A stretch of DNA of 64,000 nucleotides from Cyanobium gracile_A (GTDB lineage: Bacteria > Cyanobacteriota > Cyanobacteriia > PCC-6307 > Cyanobiaceae): NCBI RefSeq assembly GCF_034931305.1, contig NZ_JAYGHY010000002.1:1-64000 (forward strand). The letters run 5' to 3'. Positions 34,530 to 43,516 of the stretch are shown in pieces. Position 1 is the first letter of the stretch. The number at the start of each line of letters is the position of its first letter. The notes beneath the pieces were generated by a model. That model saw nothing but the letters and a program-made list of their open reading frames with translations. It made no database searches and had not been told where the DNA came from. Both the position numbers and the translations under genes were made by a program.

Positions 34530-35315
34530 GTGGCCCAGGACAAACTGACCGACCCCGGAGGCACCCCACGCAGGGTGCTCGTGGTCGACCCCCACGCGAC
34601 CCTGCGCACGGTTCTCGCCCAGCGCCTCCGCCAGGACGGCCACCTGGCTGCAGCAGTGGCCACCGCCCGTGAAGCCCTGGAGATCTGCCAGGAGCAATCC
34701 CCCGATCTGCTGGTGAGCGCCGAGCTGCTTGAGGAAACCTCCGCTCTGCGCCTGGCGGCCCAGCTTCACTGTCAGGTGATGGTGCTCACGGCCCGTTCGG
34801 GCTCCGAGCCTGTGGTGGCTCTTCTGGATGCCGGCGCCGACGACGTGCTGCGCAAGCCTTTCGGTCTTGAGGAGCTGGCTGCCCGTTGCCGCACGTTGCT
34901 GCGTCGCAGTGGCAGCGGCCTGCAGGAGCGGGTCTGCGTCGGCCCTCTGGAGGTGCACCTGCTGCTGCGCCAGGTCACCCTGCGCGACCAGCCGGTGGAG
35001 CTGAGCCCACGGGAGTTCGCCCTCCTTTGCGCCCTGCTGATGCCTCCCGGGGTGGTGCGCAGCCGCCAGGAACTGCTTCGCATGGCTTGGCCGCCCTTCA
35101 GTGGCGGACCCCGCTCGGTGGACACCCAGGTGCTGACCCTGCGGCGCAAACTGGAGCAGGCGGGTCTCGGCGAAGGCGGCGCCATCGAAACGATGCGGCA
35201 GCAGGGCTATCGCTTCAGCCTCGACACCCTGCCCGAAATGAGTGAAGAGGCTGGCGGCGGCGCCGGTGCCGGCCTGTTGCTCACCTCACCCAGCAGCTCG
35301 AGCCGTCTCAACTAG
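34530..35315 (+). CDS. Atypical OmpR/PhoB-family response regulator lacking the phospho-acceptor Asp
   Basis: 261 residues from GTG 34530 (263 from ATG 34524). The N-terminal receiver has RVLVVDPHATLR, where only one of the two metal-binding acids is kept. The strand that should carry the phosphorylated Asp reads PDLLVSAELL, with Ala in that place. The later Thr (VLTA) and Lys (LRKPF) are kept. The C-terminal DNA-binding domain is a normal winged helix (VELSPREFALLCALL, VDTQVLTLRRKLE, IETMRQQGYRF). It may work without phosphorylation, as proposed for the cyanobacterial regulator NblR, but orthology to NblR cannot be shown here. No kinase gene is adjacent. Confidence 0.85.
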   Translation: MAQDKLTDPGGTPRRVLVVDPHATLRTVLAQRLRQDGHLAAAVATAREALEICQEQSPDLLVSAELLEETSALRLAAQLHCQVMVLTARSGSEPVVALLDAGADDVLRKPFGLEELAARCRTLLRRSGSGLQERVCVGPLEVHLLLRQVTLRDQPVELSPREFALLCALLMPPGVVRSRQELLRMAWPPFSGGPRSVDTQVLTLRRKLEQAGLGEGGAIETMRQQGYRFSLDTLPEMSEEAGGGAGAGLLLTSPSSSSRLN

Positions 35316-35324
35316 TCCGCGCCA

Positions 35325-35873
35325 TCAAGCTGGGCCCACGATCAGGGCCAGGACTTCTCCCACCATCAGCAGGCCGCACAGCAGGGCCAGCAGCTGATAC
35401 GTCCAGGGGGGGCTGATCCTGCCGATGCCCTCCGTGGACAGGCCCGTGGCGCTGGAGAAGCGCACCAGGAAGTCGTCGAAACGCACCACCCGCTGGGGCA
35501 GTAGCCAGGCGGCTTCGCTGCGGCCATCCCCTGTGGCGGCGCTGCGCACGTAGTAGACCCGGCCCCCCTGGCTGGTGGTGACCGGGGTGAGTGCCGTGAT
35601 GCGGTTCCAGGACACCTGCCAGCCGCGGCGTAGCAACCAGGAGCACCAGCGCGGGTGGCCCACCCGCAGCCCCTGGCCATCGAGCTCCACCCGCTCACTG
35701 GTGATGGCGACCACCAGGACCAGACCGGCGATGCAGGCCATCCCTAGCGGCAGCGTCAGCGGCTGCGGTGCCAGCAGGGGCAGGGGCAGCACCAGGGCCA
35801 GGTAGAGCCCCAGGAGCGTGAAGCGGATCAGCGGTGCCATCGGGTAGCGATGGCATGACGGCTCGGCGCTCAT
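35325..35873 (-). CDS. Membrane protein with PH-like domain, cyanobacterial
   Basis: 182 residues. Two hydrophobic helices near the N-terminus (LIRFTLLGLYLALVLPLPLL and LPLGMACIAGLVLVVAI) are followed by a beta-rich middle (VELDGQGLRVGHPRW, VSWNRITALTPVTTSQGGRVYYVR, WLLPQRVVRFDDFLVRF) and a last membrane helix (TYQLLALLCGLLMVGEVLALIVG). The middle resembles a bacterial PH domain placed after membrane helices. No function is known. Its ATG overlaps the stop of the upstream 93-residue gene (ATGA), so the two are co-translated. It is convergent with the response regulator gene. Confidence 0.65.
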   Translation of the reverse strand: MSAEPSCHRYPMAPLIRFTLLGLYLALVLPLPLLAPQPLTLPLGMACIAGLVLVVAITSERVELDGQGLRVGHPRWCSWLLRRGWQVSWNRITALTPVTTSQGGRVYYVRSAATGDGRSEAAWLLPQRVVRFDDFLVRFSSATGLSTEGIGRISPPWTYQLLALLCGLLMVGEVLALIVGPA

Positions 35874-36151
35874 CGGTCGTCGGGGGATCCGGGCAGGGGT
35901 TCGATCACCTGGGAGGGTCGGTAGCGGCCCCCGAACACCTCCGACTCCCGACCTTTCCAGAAGCTGCCGAGGCGCATCAGATCGGCGTGGGCTTCACCCA
36001 GGCGCTCGACGTACTCGTTGGGCTCCATCGTGTCCTTGGCCTCCTTGAGCTTGCTGAGGCGAAGCAGGTGCCACACCCAGGGCTTGCCCATCTCGCCGCG
36101 GGCTTCCAGGTAGAGGGCCAGGTCGGAGGAGCTGGGGATTGGAGCCGCCAT
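35870..36151 (-). CDS. Small conserved cyanobacterial protein
   Basis: 93 residues from ATG 36151. It is soluble and mostly helical: SSSDLALYLEARGEMGKPWVWHLLRLSKLKEAKDTMEPNEYVERLGEAHADLMRLGSFW, followed by the conserved-looking end GRESEVFGGRYRPSQVIEPLPG. I do not recognise a named family. Translation is coupled to the following membrane protein by an ATGA overlap. An AT-rich stretch (TTTACAAAGCGTACAG, at about 36170-36185) lies upstream and could be promoter sequence. Confidence 0.65.
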   Translation of the reverse strand: MAAPIPSSSDLALYLEARGEMGKPWVWHLLRLSKLKEAKDTMEPNEYVERLGEAHADLMRLGSFWKGRESEVFGGRYRPSQVIEPLPGSPDDR

Positions 36152-36212
36152 GGACACGAAACATTTGTTTACAAAGCGTACAGACGGCTGGGCGCGGGTG
36201 TGGTGCGTCGCC

Positions 36213-37160
36213 TCAGTAGAGCTCGGGCCGCAGGTCCTCGTGATAGCGGGTGGCAGCCGGATGGGTGGGCCCGTACTCGCCGGGCAGGCAGTCAGCGATC
36301 AGCAGGGTTGGCTCGGGCCGGGCGGCCGCCAGCACATCGCCATGGGGACCGCAGATGAGGCTGTTCCCCAGGTAGGCCGCCATCACCCGGCCGTTCACGG
36401 TCTCCTCGCCGCAGCGGTTGGCATAGGCCACGAAACACTCGTTCTGGAAGGCATGGGCCGGCAGCAGGGTGCGGGAGACATCCGGGTACGGCTTGTCGGT
36501 GCGCTCGCCGGTGCTGAGCTCGGCCCAGGCATCGGCGGCCGTGGGGATCAGCACCAGCTTCGCCCCCTCCAGCGCCAGTCGCCGGGTGAGTTCGGGAAAC
36601 TCGGCCTCGTAGCAGTTGAGCAGCCCCACGCCCAGCCCGTTCACCGGCTGCACCGTGAACGCCGGCCCTTCCTCGGGATGGCGATAGCCGGCGCTCCAGC
36701 AGCGTTTCTCATCCGGTCCCCAGAGGTGGGTCTTGCGGTAGTTGCGCAGCAGGCCTCCGTCCTGGTCGATCAGGGCGATGGCGTCGAAGAAATGCTCTTC
36801 ACCCGCCACGGTGGCCCTTTCGGCGTAGGGACAGGCCACCGCCAGGCCATGGCGGTGGGCCGCCGCCGCCACGCGCTCCAGGCTGGGGCCGTCGACGGGC
36901 TCCGCCAGCTCGCGCACGATCGATGGCGTGACGATGTACCCGGTGAGGTAGAGCTCCGGAAAGGCCAGCAGCTGCACGCCGTGTCCCGCCGCCAGGCCGC
37001 AGACCTGCTCCAGTCGCTCGAGGTTTTCGGCGAGGGCTGCCGCCGTGCCGGCGCTGCCGCTGCCCTGCCAGATCCCCAGCCGCAAGCCTTCGCCGAAGGC
37101 CGGTGGCCGGGGCCGCAGGAAGCTGTGCAGGCGATGCTCCAGAACCACGGCTTGCGACAC
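36213..37160 (-). CDS. Carbon-nitrogen hydrolase, nitrilase superfamily
   Basis: 315 residues from GTG 37160. The catalytic triad is visible: Glu69 in LLAFPELYLTGY, Lys143 in LRNYRKTHLWGP and Cys183 in GLLNCYEAEFPE. The LWGPDEK and FQNECFVAYANRCGEE segments resemble aliphatic amidases and carbamoylputrescine-amidase relatives. It hydrolyses a C-N bond of a small amide or nitrile in the cytoplasm; the substrate cannot be assigned. The next gene on the same strand encodes another C-N hydrolase of the Ntn type, but exported, 77 bases upstream. The first ~25 residues may be an over-extension. Confidence 0.85.
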   Translation of the reverse strand: MSQAVVLEHRLHSFLRPRPPAFGEGLRLGIWQGSGSAGTAAALAENLERLEQVCGLAAGHGVQLLAFPELYLTGYIVTPSIVRELAEPVDGPSLERVAAAAHRHGLAVACPYAERATVAGEEHFFDAIALIDQDGGLLRNYRKTHLWGPDEKRCWSAGYRHPEEGPAFTVQPVNGLGVGLLNCYEAEFPELTRRLALEGAKLVLIPTAADAWAELSTGERTDKPYPDVSRTLLPAHAFQNECFVAYANRCGEETVNGRVMAAYLGNSLICGPHGDVLAAARPEPTLLIADCLPGEYGPTHPAATRYHEDLRPELY

Positions 37161-37237
37161 AGCAGACCCCCCGATCCTCGCCTGCGGGCCCAGGCGGGCG
37201 GGCCCTCCAGCAACAGCTGGGGTTGGCCTTCAGGGGG

Positions 37238-38368
37238 TCAGTTGACCCGCACCTCCAAGGTGGGGCTCACCGCATCGGGTTGCTGGGGCCCCATCGGCAG
37301 CAGCTTCAGTCGGCCGTTGGCGGCGCCGAGGGCCTGGCGCAGATCGATGGTCTTGACGCGCTGGTCACCGAAGGTTTTCCAGTTGAAGGTGAGATCCCTG
37401 AGGTTGGACACGCTGGTCCAGGTGGTGAAGTCCGGACTCGTTTCTGCTGTTCCGGCCGGGGGCCTGGCCGCCCCGATCGGAATGTCGAAGTTGTTGAGGA
37501 TGTGGAAGAGATTGGCCACCGCCGCCCTCGCTGTTGGCGTGGCTGAGGCGTTCTGGGTGAAGAACACCATCCGCACGAAGCGGGAGGGAGGGCTGAAATC
37601 ACCGGGCAGGCCAAAGCCGCCGGCGCCCATGCCGAAGGGCGCCAGCTTGATCTGGCCGGCACCGGGAGCACCCAGCGTCGATGGCGGCGGATACGCGCTG
37701 CTGACGGTGAGGAAGTTGGTGAGGTTGGTGAGGTGCCAGGGGAAGGAGGGGGCGTTGGTGAGCACCCGGGTGGGGTTGTCATGCACCAGCAGCCGCCCCT
37801 CCCGGGGTTCGATCACGATGCTTCTGCCGCTGGCATCCTGCACCTTGAAATGCACATCAGGAACCTCACCCAGCAGGCTGATCACCTGGGCGGTGACATC
37901 CACGCTGTTGAGGTTGGCCTTCACCTCCTCCACCGTGGCGAAGTTGGCCAGCAGCCAGGTGCCCAGCTGGGCCGGGGCCAGGGTGCGGGTCTGTCTGGCC
38001 TTGGCCTCGGGGGTGTACTGAGCGAAACCGGGGAAATAGAACAGGCCCACATTGAGCCCCTTTTCATTGAGCCCATCAAGGATCATGTCGGTGTACTGGG
38101 CGGCCGTTGCGCCCAGAAATCCGTAGCGGGAGCGGTAGCTCAGACCCTGGCCACGGTTGCTCGACCCGGTGAACCTGCTGCCGGCCGGCCACACGGCGAT
38201 CTGGGAGTCGAGCGGTTTGCCGAATTCCAGGGTGCGACCCACAGCCACGCCCCCATCGGCGGCGGTCAGGGCTCCCCCCGTGCAGGCGTTCGCTGAAGGT
38301 CCCGCCGCCAGTGCCAGCAGCACGCTGCTCGTCAGGGTCAGGGCGATGGCGATCGGTGATGTGTTCAT
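37238..38368 (-). CDS. Exported Ntn hydrolase, choloylglycine hydrolase/penicillin V acylase family
   Basis: 376 residues from ATG 38368; GTG 38404 is a weaker start. A signal peptide (IAIALTLTSSVLLALAAGPSANA) ends directly before Cys29. In this family the Cys freed at the N-terminus is the nucleophile (CTGGALTAADGG). Further family marks are VGRTLEFG, IAVWPAGSRF, DGLNEKGLNVGLFYFPG, VLTNAPSFPWHLTNL, FVRMVF and FNWKTFGDQ. Members cleave linear amides: bile-salt conjugates, penicillin V or acyl-homoserine lactones. Bile salts are irrelevant here, so a fatty-acyl amide is more likely. Confidence 0.88.
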   Translation of the reverse strand: MNTSPIAIALTLTSSVLLALAAGPSANACTGGALTAADGGVAVGRTLEFGKPLDSQIAVWPAGSRFTGSSNRGQGLSYRSRYGFLGATAAQYTDMILDGLNEKGLNVGLFYFPGFAQYTPEAKARQTRTLAPAQLGTWLLANFATVEEVKANLNSVDVTAQVISLLGEVPDVHFKVQDASGRSIVIEPREGRLLVHDNPTRVLTNAPSFPWHLTNLTNFLTVSSAYPPPSTLGAPGAGQIKLAPFGMGAGGFGLPGDFSPPSRFVRMVFFTQNASATPTARAAVANLFHILNNFDIPIGAARPPAGTAETSPDFTTWTSVSNLRDLTFNWKTFGDQRVKTIDLRQALGAANGRLKLLPMGPQQPDAVSPTLEVRVN

Positions 38369-38488
38369 CGTCAGCGGCCGTTCAAGGGATTCCACTGTTT
38401 TCACGGTAATTTCGTCGCCTCGGCTGCACCATCACCCGGCCGTATCCCTTCACAGGCAGGGTCGGTCGCCCCCCGTGGGTGGTGGTGC

Positions 38489-40075
38489 TCAGGCCGGCAG
38501 GTTCCAGGGATTCAGGCCCAGGTCGGCGCCGATGCGGTGGGCGCAGGCGAAGCCGCTGAAGGCCACCGCGTTGAGGCCCTGGCCGGGGAAGCAGGAATCC
38601 CCTACGCAGTACAGATCCGGTATGGCGGTGCGGTTGAAGGGCATCGGCAGCAGGCCGGGCAGCCGCAGGGCCGGCACCGGCCCGTAGCTGCCGCCATGGC
38701 GGCCCAGGAAGCGGCGGTGGCTGCGGGGGGTGCCGATCTCCCGGTGGGTGATCGCCCCCTCCAGACCCGGCAGGATGGCTTCCAGCCGGCGGATCAGCCG
38801 GGCGGCGGCGGCCTCCTTGGCGGCCCGGTAGGCCGCCGGGGCCAGCCCCTGCCAGGCGCCCATCTCCGAGGGGGTGAAGGTGTGCACGATGTGGTGGCCG
38901 GCCGGGGCCAGGGAGGGATCGAGCAGGGTGGGAATGGACACGAAGATCACGCCCTGCTCCGCCTCCATGTCCTGCCAGCGCTCCAGCAGCAGGTGGTGGA
39001 CATGGCTGCCGGGGGGGATCGCCTCCGCCCGCACCCCCAGGTGCAGGGAGAGGAAGGAGGAAGAGGGCCGGTAGCGCCGCCGCCAGGTGCGCTCGGCCGC
39101 CGGGGTATGGGCCTCATCCACCAGGGAGCCGAAGGTGTCCCAGCGGGTGGCGTTGCTCACCACCCGGCGGGCGCGGATCTCCTCCCCGCCCGCCAGCCGC
39201 ACGCCCACGGCCCGGGCCTGGGTTCCCTCGCCCTCCAGCAGCACCTTCACCACCCGGGCCCGGTAGCGGATCATGCCCCCGTGATTGCGCAGGCCCGCCA
39301 CCAGCTTCTCGGCGATCACCCCCACCCCGCCGCGGGGGTAGTTGATGCCGCCGGCATGGCGATCGGAGAACACCATGCCGGCGTTGATCATCGGGGTGCG
39401 ATCGGCCGGCATCACGGACCAGCAGAAGCACTCCATGTCGATGAACTTCAGCAGGGCCGGATCGCTGATGTGGGCGCGGGCCACGGCTCCCACATTCACC
39501 GGCAGCCAACGGGCCAGCCCGAGACAGGCCAGGGGCGCTTTGAAGAACACCTTGGCCAGGTAGGCGGGATCCTCCAGCGACAGCAGGGGCATCGCATCGA
39601 GGCAGCGGAACACCTGCCAGCAGGTGTCGTAGAAGCGGCGGATGCCGGTGGCCTCATGGGGGAACAGGGCGATCAGATCGGCCAGGAAGCGCTCGTAGTC
39701 GCGATCCACCGCCACCTCAAGCCCGCCGGGCAGGTGGTAGGCGAGCTGGGCGGGGTCGGGAATCGTGTCGCAGTGCTCGCCCACGTCGGCCAGGGCGCGG
39801 GTGAGCAGGTTGGTGTGGCCCTTCTCGCCGAAGCCGAAGATCATCGAGGCGCCCACATCGAAGGTGTAGCCCGCCCGGCGGAAGCTGCCGCCGCTGCCGC
39901 CAGGAATCAGGTAGCGCTCCAGCACCAGCACCTTCGCCCCCTTGGCCGCCAGCTGACTGGCGGTGACCAGCCCGCCGATGCCCGAGCCGATCACGACGGC
40001 GTCCCAGGGCCGGCGATCGTCGGCGGCAAGGGGGGAGGCGTTGGGCGAACTGGCCGTGACGGTCACTGGAACCAT
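38489..40075 (-). CDS. crtH: Carotenoid (prolycopene) isomerase CrtH
   Basis: 528 residues. FAD-binding Rossmann motif DAVVIGSGIGGLVTASQLAAKGAKVLVLE at residues 24-52, then YLIPGGSGGSFRRAGYTFDVGASMIFGFG, which is typical of CrtISO/CrtH. The middle has FIDMECFCWSVMPADRTPMINAGMVFSDRHAGGINYPRGG, and the C-terminus PDLYCVGDSCFPGQGLNAVAFSGF. The enzyme converts tetra-cis-lycopene to all-trans-lycopene in carotenoid synthesis at the membrane. It is separated by only 32 bases from the amylosucrase gene upstream, but no pathway link is apparent. Confidence 0.92.
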   Translation of the reverse strand: MVPVTVTASSPNASPLAADDRRPWDAVVIGSGIGGLVTASQLAAKGAKVLVLERYLIPGGSGGSFRRAGYTFDVGASMIFGFGEKGHTNLLTRALADVGEHCDTIPDPAQLAYHLPGGLEVAVDRDYERFLADLIALFPHEATGIRRFYDTCWQVFRCLDAMPLLSLEDPAYLAKVFFKAPLACLGLARWLPVNVGAVARAHISDPALLKFIDMECFCWSVMPADRTPMINAGMVFSDRHAGGINYPRGGVGVIAEKLVAGLRNHGGMIRYRARVVKVLLEGEGTQARAVGVRLAGGEEIRARRVVSNATRWDTFGSLVDEAHTPAAERTWRRRYRPSSSFLSLHLGVRAEAIPPGSHVHHLLLERWQDMEAEQGVIFVSIPTLLDPSLAPAGHHIVHTFTPSEMGAWQGLAPAAYRAAKEAAAARLIRRLEAILPGLEGAITHREIGTPRSHRRFLGRHGGSYGPVPALRLPGLLPMPFNRTAIPDLYCVGDSCFPGQGLNAVAFSGFACAHRIGADLGLNPWNLPA

Positions 40076-40107
40076 GCAGACGGGGAAGGCCCGACCCTAG
40101 GGACCTC

Positions 40108-42120
40108 TCAGCCGCAGCAGGCTTCCGCCGGCCCTGCGTCCTCGACGCTCGTCAGCCACATCACCTCATAGGTCGCCAGTCGCAGGGTGCCCTGATCGAT
40201 CGGCACCGGCCGGCCGGGGGTCAGCAGGTTCACCACCTCTCCGTTCAGTCCCCCCCAGCGGGTCATTTCCGCCGCGATGGCCTGCGCGCCGCTGGTGAAG
40301 TTGGCGAACACCAGCACGGTTCCCTCGGGCCGCTTGCGGCTGTACCCGAGCACGTGCTCGTTGCCGGTCCAGAGCGGCTGCAGCAGGGAGAAGCCATGCA
40401 GGAGCGTGGTGGCCTTGCGGGTGCGGATCTGATGGCTGAGGCCCTGGAAGATCCGGCCTTCCACCGTGCGGCGGTCGTGGCGTCGCAGGGCCCTGTCCCA
40501 GTCCATCCTCGGCCGGTTCAGCCAGCGGCTGTCGGCGGCTCGCAGGGGATCCTCCAGAAAGGAGGTGTCGTTGAGCAGACCCAGTTCGTCGCCCATGTGC
40601 AGCAGGGGAATGCCTCCGGCGCCGAGGATCAGGCCATGCAGCAGCAGGATTCTGGCGATGGCCAGGTCGATGGCGCCATCGTCTCCCTGCTCGAGGGCCA
40701 GCTCCAGACCCGCCAGGGAGGCGGTGGAGCCAGTGACGCGGGCGTCGCCGGTGTGGGGATTGATCTGGAACAGGGCGCCGCGGGCGAAGGAGCCCGCAAA
40801 GCGACCGCTGTAGAAGTCGTTGAGGAAGCGCCGGTGCAGGTAGGGCGTCTCCCCCACGGCCTGCAGATCCTCATCGGTCATCGCCCAGCCGATGTCGTCG
40901 TGGTTGCGCAGGTAGTTGATCGGGGCGCAGCCGATCAGCAGCTGGGGCGACCGATGCATCACGTAGGTGAACAGGGTGGTGCGGCCCGTCGCCAGGGCGC
41001 TCCAGAGCTGCACCATCCGCTGGTTGTTGTAGGCCAGCTCGCACTGCTTGCCCACGGTCGATTTGACCCCCAGGTAGCGGACCAGGGCATCGGGGGGAAC
41101 GATGGCTTCCGCCTTGAAGATCACTCCGGGGGCCACGATCCGCATGCTCGCCCGGAAGGCCTGGATCAGCTGGAAGACCTCCGGTTGGTTCTGGCAGTTG
41201 GTGCCCATCCGTTTCCACAGGAAAGGAGCGGCATCCAGCCGCAGCACATCCACGCCGAGATTGGCGAGGAAGAACATCAGCTCGACGATCTCGAGGAACA
41301 CCTCGGGATTGGTGTAGTTCAGGTCCCACTGGAACGTGTTGAACGTGGTCCACACCCAGCGCCCTTCCCCCCCCATGCCGGGAACCCAGGTGAAATTCCC
41401 CGGCGCTTCCTCTGGGAAGATCTCCGGCAGTGTGCGCTCGTATTCATCTGGCAGGAGCCGATCGGGGAAGGTGTGGAAATAGTTGAGATAGCGCTCCTCT
41501 CCGGCCTGGGCCTGCAGCGCCCAGGCGTGTTCGCGCGCCACGTGGTTGAGCACCAGATCGAGGCAGAGGGAGATGCCGCGCCCACGCAGGTCGTCGGCCA
41601 GGGCGATCAAGTCGACGAGGGTGCCCAGATCGGGGCGCACCTTGCGGTAGTCCTTCACCGCGTAGCCGCCGTCGTTGGCTCCTGGGCGCGGCTCCTGCAG
41701 GGGCATCAGGTGGAGATAGGTGACACCGAGCTCCTCCAGATAGGGGAGCTTGTCACGCACACCCAGGAGCGTTTCAGCGAACAGATCGCTATAGCAGGCG
41801 TAACCCACCATGTGGCTGCGCTGGAACCACTGGGGCGTGAACTGGCGCTCCAGATCCAGCAGTTTCAAGGCAACGGGCCGTTGGCTGTAGGCCTCTACCA
41901 TCCGTCCGAACAGCGCCCCGAAACAGACCAGTGCATCCTCCCGTTCGCCGTAGATGGCCGTGAGGGAATAGTAGAGATCGTCGAAATAGCGCTCGAAGCG
42001 CAACCAGAAGACGTCGATGTCGCGGGGATCGAGCCGGCCTTCGAGCCGATGGCTTTCCACCTCCTTCACATGTTCGAAGGCCTCCCGGACCTCCGGAGCC
42101 ATGCAGAAGATGTTGTGCAT
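40108..42120 (-). CDS. Amylosucrase-type GH13 enzyme
   Basis: 670 residues from ATG 42120. An N-terminal helical domain precedes the (beta/alpha)8 barrel. Family 13 motifs are LDLVLNHVAREH, VDVLRLDAAPFLWKR (nucleophile Asp, residue 296 from ATG 42120), VIFKAEAIV (acid/base Glu338) and INYLRNHDDIGW. The whole plan, including DWDRALRR in the C-terminal part, is that of amylosucrase, which makes alpha-1,4-glucan from sucrose, or of the related sucrose hydrolases. Many marine picocyanobacteria accumulate sucrose or glucosylglycerol, so sucrose use is plausible. It lies four bases after the trmFO stop and appears co-transcribed with psbY and trmFO. Confidence 0.87.
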   Translation of the reverse strand: MHNIFCMAPEVREAFEHVKEVESHRLEGRLDPRDIDVFWLRFERYFDDLYYSLTAIYGEREDALVCFGALFGRMVEAYSQRPVALKLLDLERQFTPQWFQRSHMVGYACYSDLFAETLLGVRDKLPYLEELGVTYLHLMPLQEPRPGANDGGYAVKDYRKVRPDLGTLVDLIALADDLRGRGISLCLDLVLNHVAREHAWALQAQAGEERYLNYFHTFPDRLLPDEYERTLPEIFPEEAPGNFTWVPGMGGEGRWVWTTFNTFQWDLNYTNPEVFLEIVELMFFLANLGVDVLRLDAAPFLWKRMGTNCQNQPEVFQLIQAFRASMRIVAPGVIFKAEAIVPPDALVRYLGVKSTVGKQCELAYNNQRMVQLWSALATGRTTLFTYVMHRSPQLLIGCAPINYLRNHDDIGWAMTDEDLQAVGETPYLHRRFLNDFYSGRFAGSFARGALFQINPHTGDARVTGSTASLAGLELALEQGDDGAIDLAIARILLLHGLILGAGGIPLLHMGDELGLLNDTSFLEDPLRAADSRWLNRPRMDWDRALRRHDRRTVEGRIFQGLSHQIRTRKATTLLHGFSLLQPLWTGNEHVLGYSRKRPEGTVLVFANFTSGAQAIAAEMTRWGGLNGEVVNLLTPGRPVPIDQGTLRLATYEVMWLTSVEDAGPAEACCG

Positions 42121-42124
42121 GGCC

Positions 42125-43516
42125 TCAGCCCGCCGCCACAACGGCGCAGCGCGTGTCAGCCCGTCGCAGGGCTTCCCAGGCGGCCAGGTCCGCCAGGGCC
42201 CTGTCGCGGTAGGCGCCGTACCGCTGGCGTTTGTCCCTGATCCTCTCGGGGAGGTCCTGCATCAGACCGAAGCTGGGGGGCATGGGCTGGAAGCCCCCCT
42301 TGCGGGCGCTGTGGCTGCGTTCCGCATCCGAGATGAAAGCGATCAGGGCGCCGGCCATGGTGGTGGCCGGCAGGCTCAGGGGCGCCAGGCCCCGCACCAG
42401 GCGGACGGCGTTGGTGCCGGCCAGCCAGCCACCGGCCACTGCGGCCGCGTAGCCCTCGGTGCCGGTGATCTGGCCGGCGGCCAGCAGGGTGGGCCGCTGG
42501 CGGAACTGCAGGGTGGGCTGCAGCAGTTCCGGGGAGTCGAGGAAGGTGTTGCGGTGCATCACCCCGAAGCGCACGAAGGAGGCGTTCTCCAGGCCGGGGA
42601 TCATCCGCAGCACCCGCTGCTGTTCGCCCCACTTGAGATTGGTCTGGAAGCCGACCAGGTTCCAGAGGCGGCCGTCGCGGTCTTCCTGGCGCAGCTGCAC
42701 CACCGCATGGGCCCGTTTGGCGCGGCGCACGTCGCGGTCGTGCAGGTCGCCCCAGCGCGGATCCCAGAGGCCGATCGGCTTGAGCGGCCCGTAGCGCATG
42801 GTGTCCTCGCCGCGGCGAGCCAGCTCCTCGATCGGCAGACAACCTTCAAAGAAGGTGGCGCTCTCCTGCTCGAAATCCTTCAGCTCCGCTTTCTCGGCCT
42901 CCAGCAGGGCCGTGCGGAAGGCGAGGTACTGCTCCCGGTCCATGGGGCAGTTGATGTAGTCGGCGTCGCCCTTGTCGTAGCGGCTGGCCCGGAAAGCCAC
43001 CGAAAGATCGATCCCCTCCCCCTCCACGATCGGGCTCGCCGCATCGAAGAAGTGGCAGGACTCCCGCCCGGTGAAGCGCAGCAGGTCGTCGGCGAGGGCG
43101 GCTCCGGTGAGGGGGCCGGTGGCCAGCACGGCGATCTCGTCCGGGTCCGGCAGCGCCAGCTGCTCACGGCGCTCCACCGTCACCAGGGGATGGGCTTCAA
43201 CAGCGGCGGTGAGGGCGGCGCTGTAGCGGCCCCGATCGACGGCCAGGGCACCTCCGGCGGGCACGGCATGGGCATCAGCGGTGCGGATCACCAGCGATCC
43301 CAGACGCCGCAACTCCTCCTGCAGCAGGCCGGCGGCCCGGTCGGGGGAGAGGGCGCCGAAGCTGTTGCTGCAGACCAGCTCGGCGAAATCGCCGCTGTGG
43401 TGGGCCGGGGAGGGGCGCACGGGCCGCATCTCCACCAGCCGCACCGGAATCTCGGCTTCGGCGATCTGCCAGGCGGCTTCGGTGCCGGCCAGACCGGCAC
43501 CGATGACGACGACCAT
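42125..43516 (-). CDS. trmFO: tRNA (uracil-5-)-methyltransferase, folate/FAD-dependent TrmFO
   Basis: 463 residues from ATG 43516. FAD-binding MVVVIGAGLAGTEAAWQIAEAEIPVRLVEMRP, then HHSGDFAELVCSNSF, the folate-site Cys in NCPMDREQY, LWDPRWGDLHDRDVRRAKRAHAVVQLRQE, NLVGFQTNLKWGEQQRVLRMIPGLENA and AGQITGTEGYAAAVAGGWLAGTNA are all typical of TrmFO. It makes the T (m5U54) of the tRNA T-loop with methylene-tetrahydrofolate. The start codon shares one base with the psbY stop (TGATG). A longer open frame upstream is a shadow of psbY and the next gene. Confidence 0.96.
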   Translation of the reverse strand: MVVVIGAGLAGTEAAWQIAEAEIPVRLVEMRPVRPSPAHHSGDFAELVCSNSFGALSPDRAAGLLQEELRRLGSLVIRTADAHAVPAGGALAVDRGRYSAALTAAVEAHPLVTVERREQLALPDPDEIAVLATGPLTGAALADDLLRFTGRESCHFFDAASPIVEGEGIDLSVAFRASRYDKGDADYINCPMDREQYLAFRTALLEAEKAELKDFEQESATFFEGCLPIEELARRGEDTMRYGPLKPIGLWDPRWGDLHDRDVRRAKRAHAVVQLRQEDRDGRLWNLVGFQTNLKWGEQQRVLRMIPGLENASFVRFGVMHRNTFLDSPELLQPTLQFRQRPTLLAAGQITGTEGYAAAVAGGWLAGTNAVRLVRGLAPLSLPATTMAGALIAFISDAERSHSARKGGFQPMPPSFGLMQDLPERIRDKRQRYGAYRDRALADLAAWEALRRADTRCAVVAAG

